Shown piece after piece: positions 14,420 to 14,508 of a stretch of DNA of 14,508 nucleotides; within the stretch, counting starts at the first letter, position 1, and the number at the start of each line of letters is the position of its first letter. This DNA is from CAYJEQ01 sp964369235 (lineage in GTDB: Bacteria; Bacillota; Clostridia; Oscillospirales; Ruminococcaceae). Both the position numbers and the translations under genes were made by a program. The notes under the pieces were generated by a model. That model was not told the origin of the DNA. It searched no databases and saw only the letters and a program-made list of their open reading frames with translations. The stretch spans positions 1 through 14,508 of the forward strand of contig CAYJEQ010000068.1 in NCBI GenBank assembly GCA_964369235.1. Reading direction: 5' to 3'.

Positions 14420-14508
14420 AATTATATTATGTAGCTTTGCTTAATTAATATATATTATTTAATTCGCTTACCTATAAATTATACAATAATTTAACACAAA
14501 GAAAAAGG
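14420..14508 (-). promoter_or_regulatory. AT-rich upstream region with two candidate -10 boxes for the crp-like gene
   Basis: Two perfect TATAAT hexamers occur on the - strand (at 14426-14421 and 14483-14478). Neither has a convincing TTGACA at 16-18 bases. No coding sequence is visible between 14335 and the right edge of the window. Confidence 0.35.

Noticed and set aside
14341..14440. Possible c-di-GMP (GEMM) riboswitch because of GCAAAGCTA on the - strand
   Set aside because: Only this short stretch matches. The rest of the conserved core and the second helix are missing.
1..14508. Phage, defence or toxin-antitoxin system
   Set aside because: Every sizeable gene fits a transporter, metabolic enzyme or regulator family. 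No nuclease, integrase, methylase or toxin pair was seen.

Overview
The window looks like chromosomal DNA of a low-GC, Gram-positive-type anaerobe (Clostridia-like Bacillota). Supporting signs are AT-rich DNA, strong AGGAGG-type ribosome binding sites, two lipobox-bearing substrate-binding lipoproteins that replace periplasmic binding proteins, and tight TAATG stop/start overlaps. There is no marker gene, so placement below phylum is not possible. Leucine is written mainly as CTA and the tetranucleotide CTAG is common, which could help identify the host genome.

The left half (1-6970, all + strand) starts with the last codons of an upstream gene, probably a LivM-type permease. It continues with the two ATPases (LivG, LivF) and the lipoprotein (LivJ/K-type) of a branched-chain-amino-acid-family (HAAT) ABC importer. 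After a 198-base gap holding a long stem-loop come an acetyl-CoA hydrolase/4-hydroxybutyrate CoA-transferase family enzyme and two similar tandem alpha/beta hydrolases of equal length. A perfect hairpin closes this stretch, and a TetR-family regulator follows from its own promoter region. The simplest reading is a carboxylate/ester/lactone utilisation module: import, hydrolysis, transfer to CoA, with TetR control. The substrate is unknown.

The right half (7199-14334, all - strand) is read toward the left half. In order of transcription it holds a Crp/Fnr-type regulator, a Bmp/PnrA-family lipoprotein, a double-domain ATPase, two permeases (the NupOPQ/RfuBCD type of importer), and a cytoplasmic Cys-type sulfatase/phosphodiesterase-family hydrolase. 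The binding protein lacks the recognisable nucleoside-contact motif, and a sulfatase ends the operon, so the ligand may be a sulfate (or phosphonate/phosphate) ester rather than a nucleoside.

The two convergent blocks meet at a bidirectional terminator near 7087-7127. Several non-coding structures were found by eye: a 17-bp stem at 2936-3010, an attenuator/terminator between the bmp lipoprotein gene and its ATPase gene, a 23-bp operator-like palindrome overlapping the -10 of the bmp operon, a structured leader upstream of the crp-like gene, and possible TetR operators. I found no tRNA, rRNA, CRISPR array, insertion sequence, or phage or defence gene. The genes belong to known families. What may be new is the combination and its substrates, not a new protein class.
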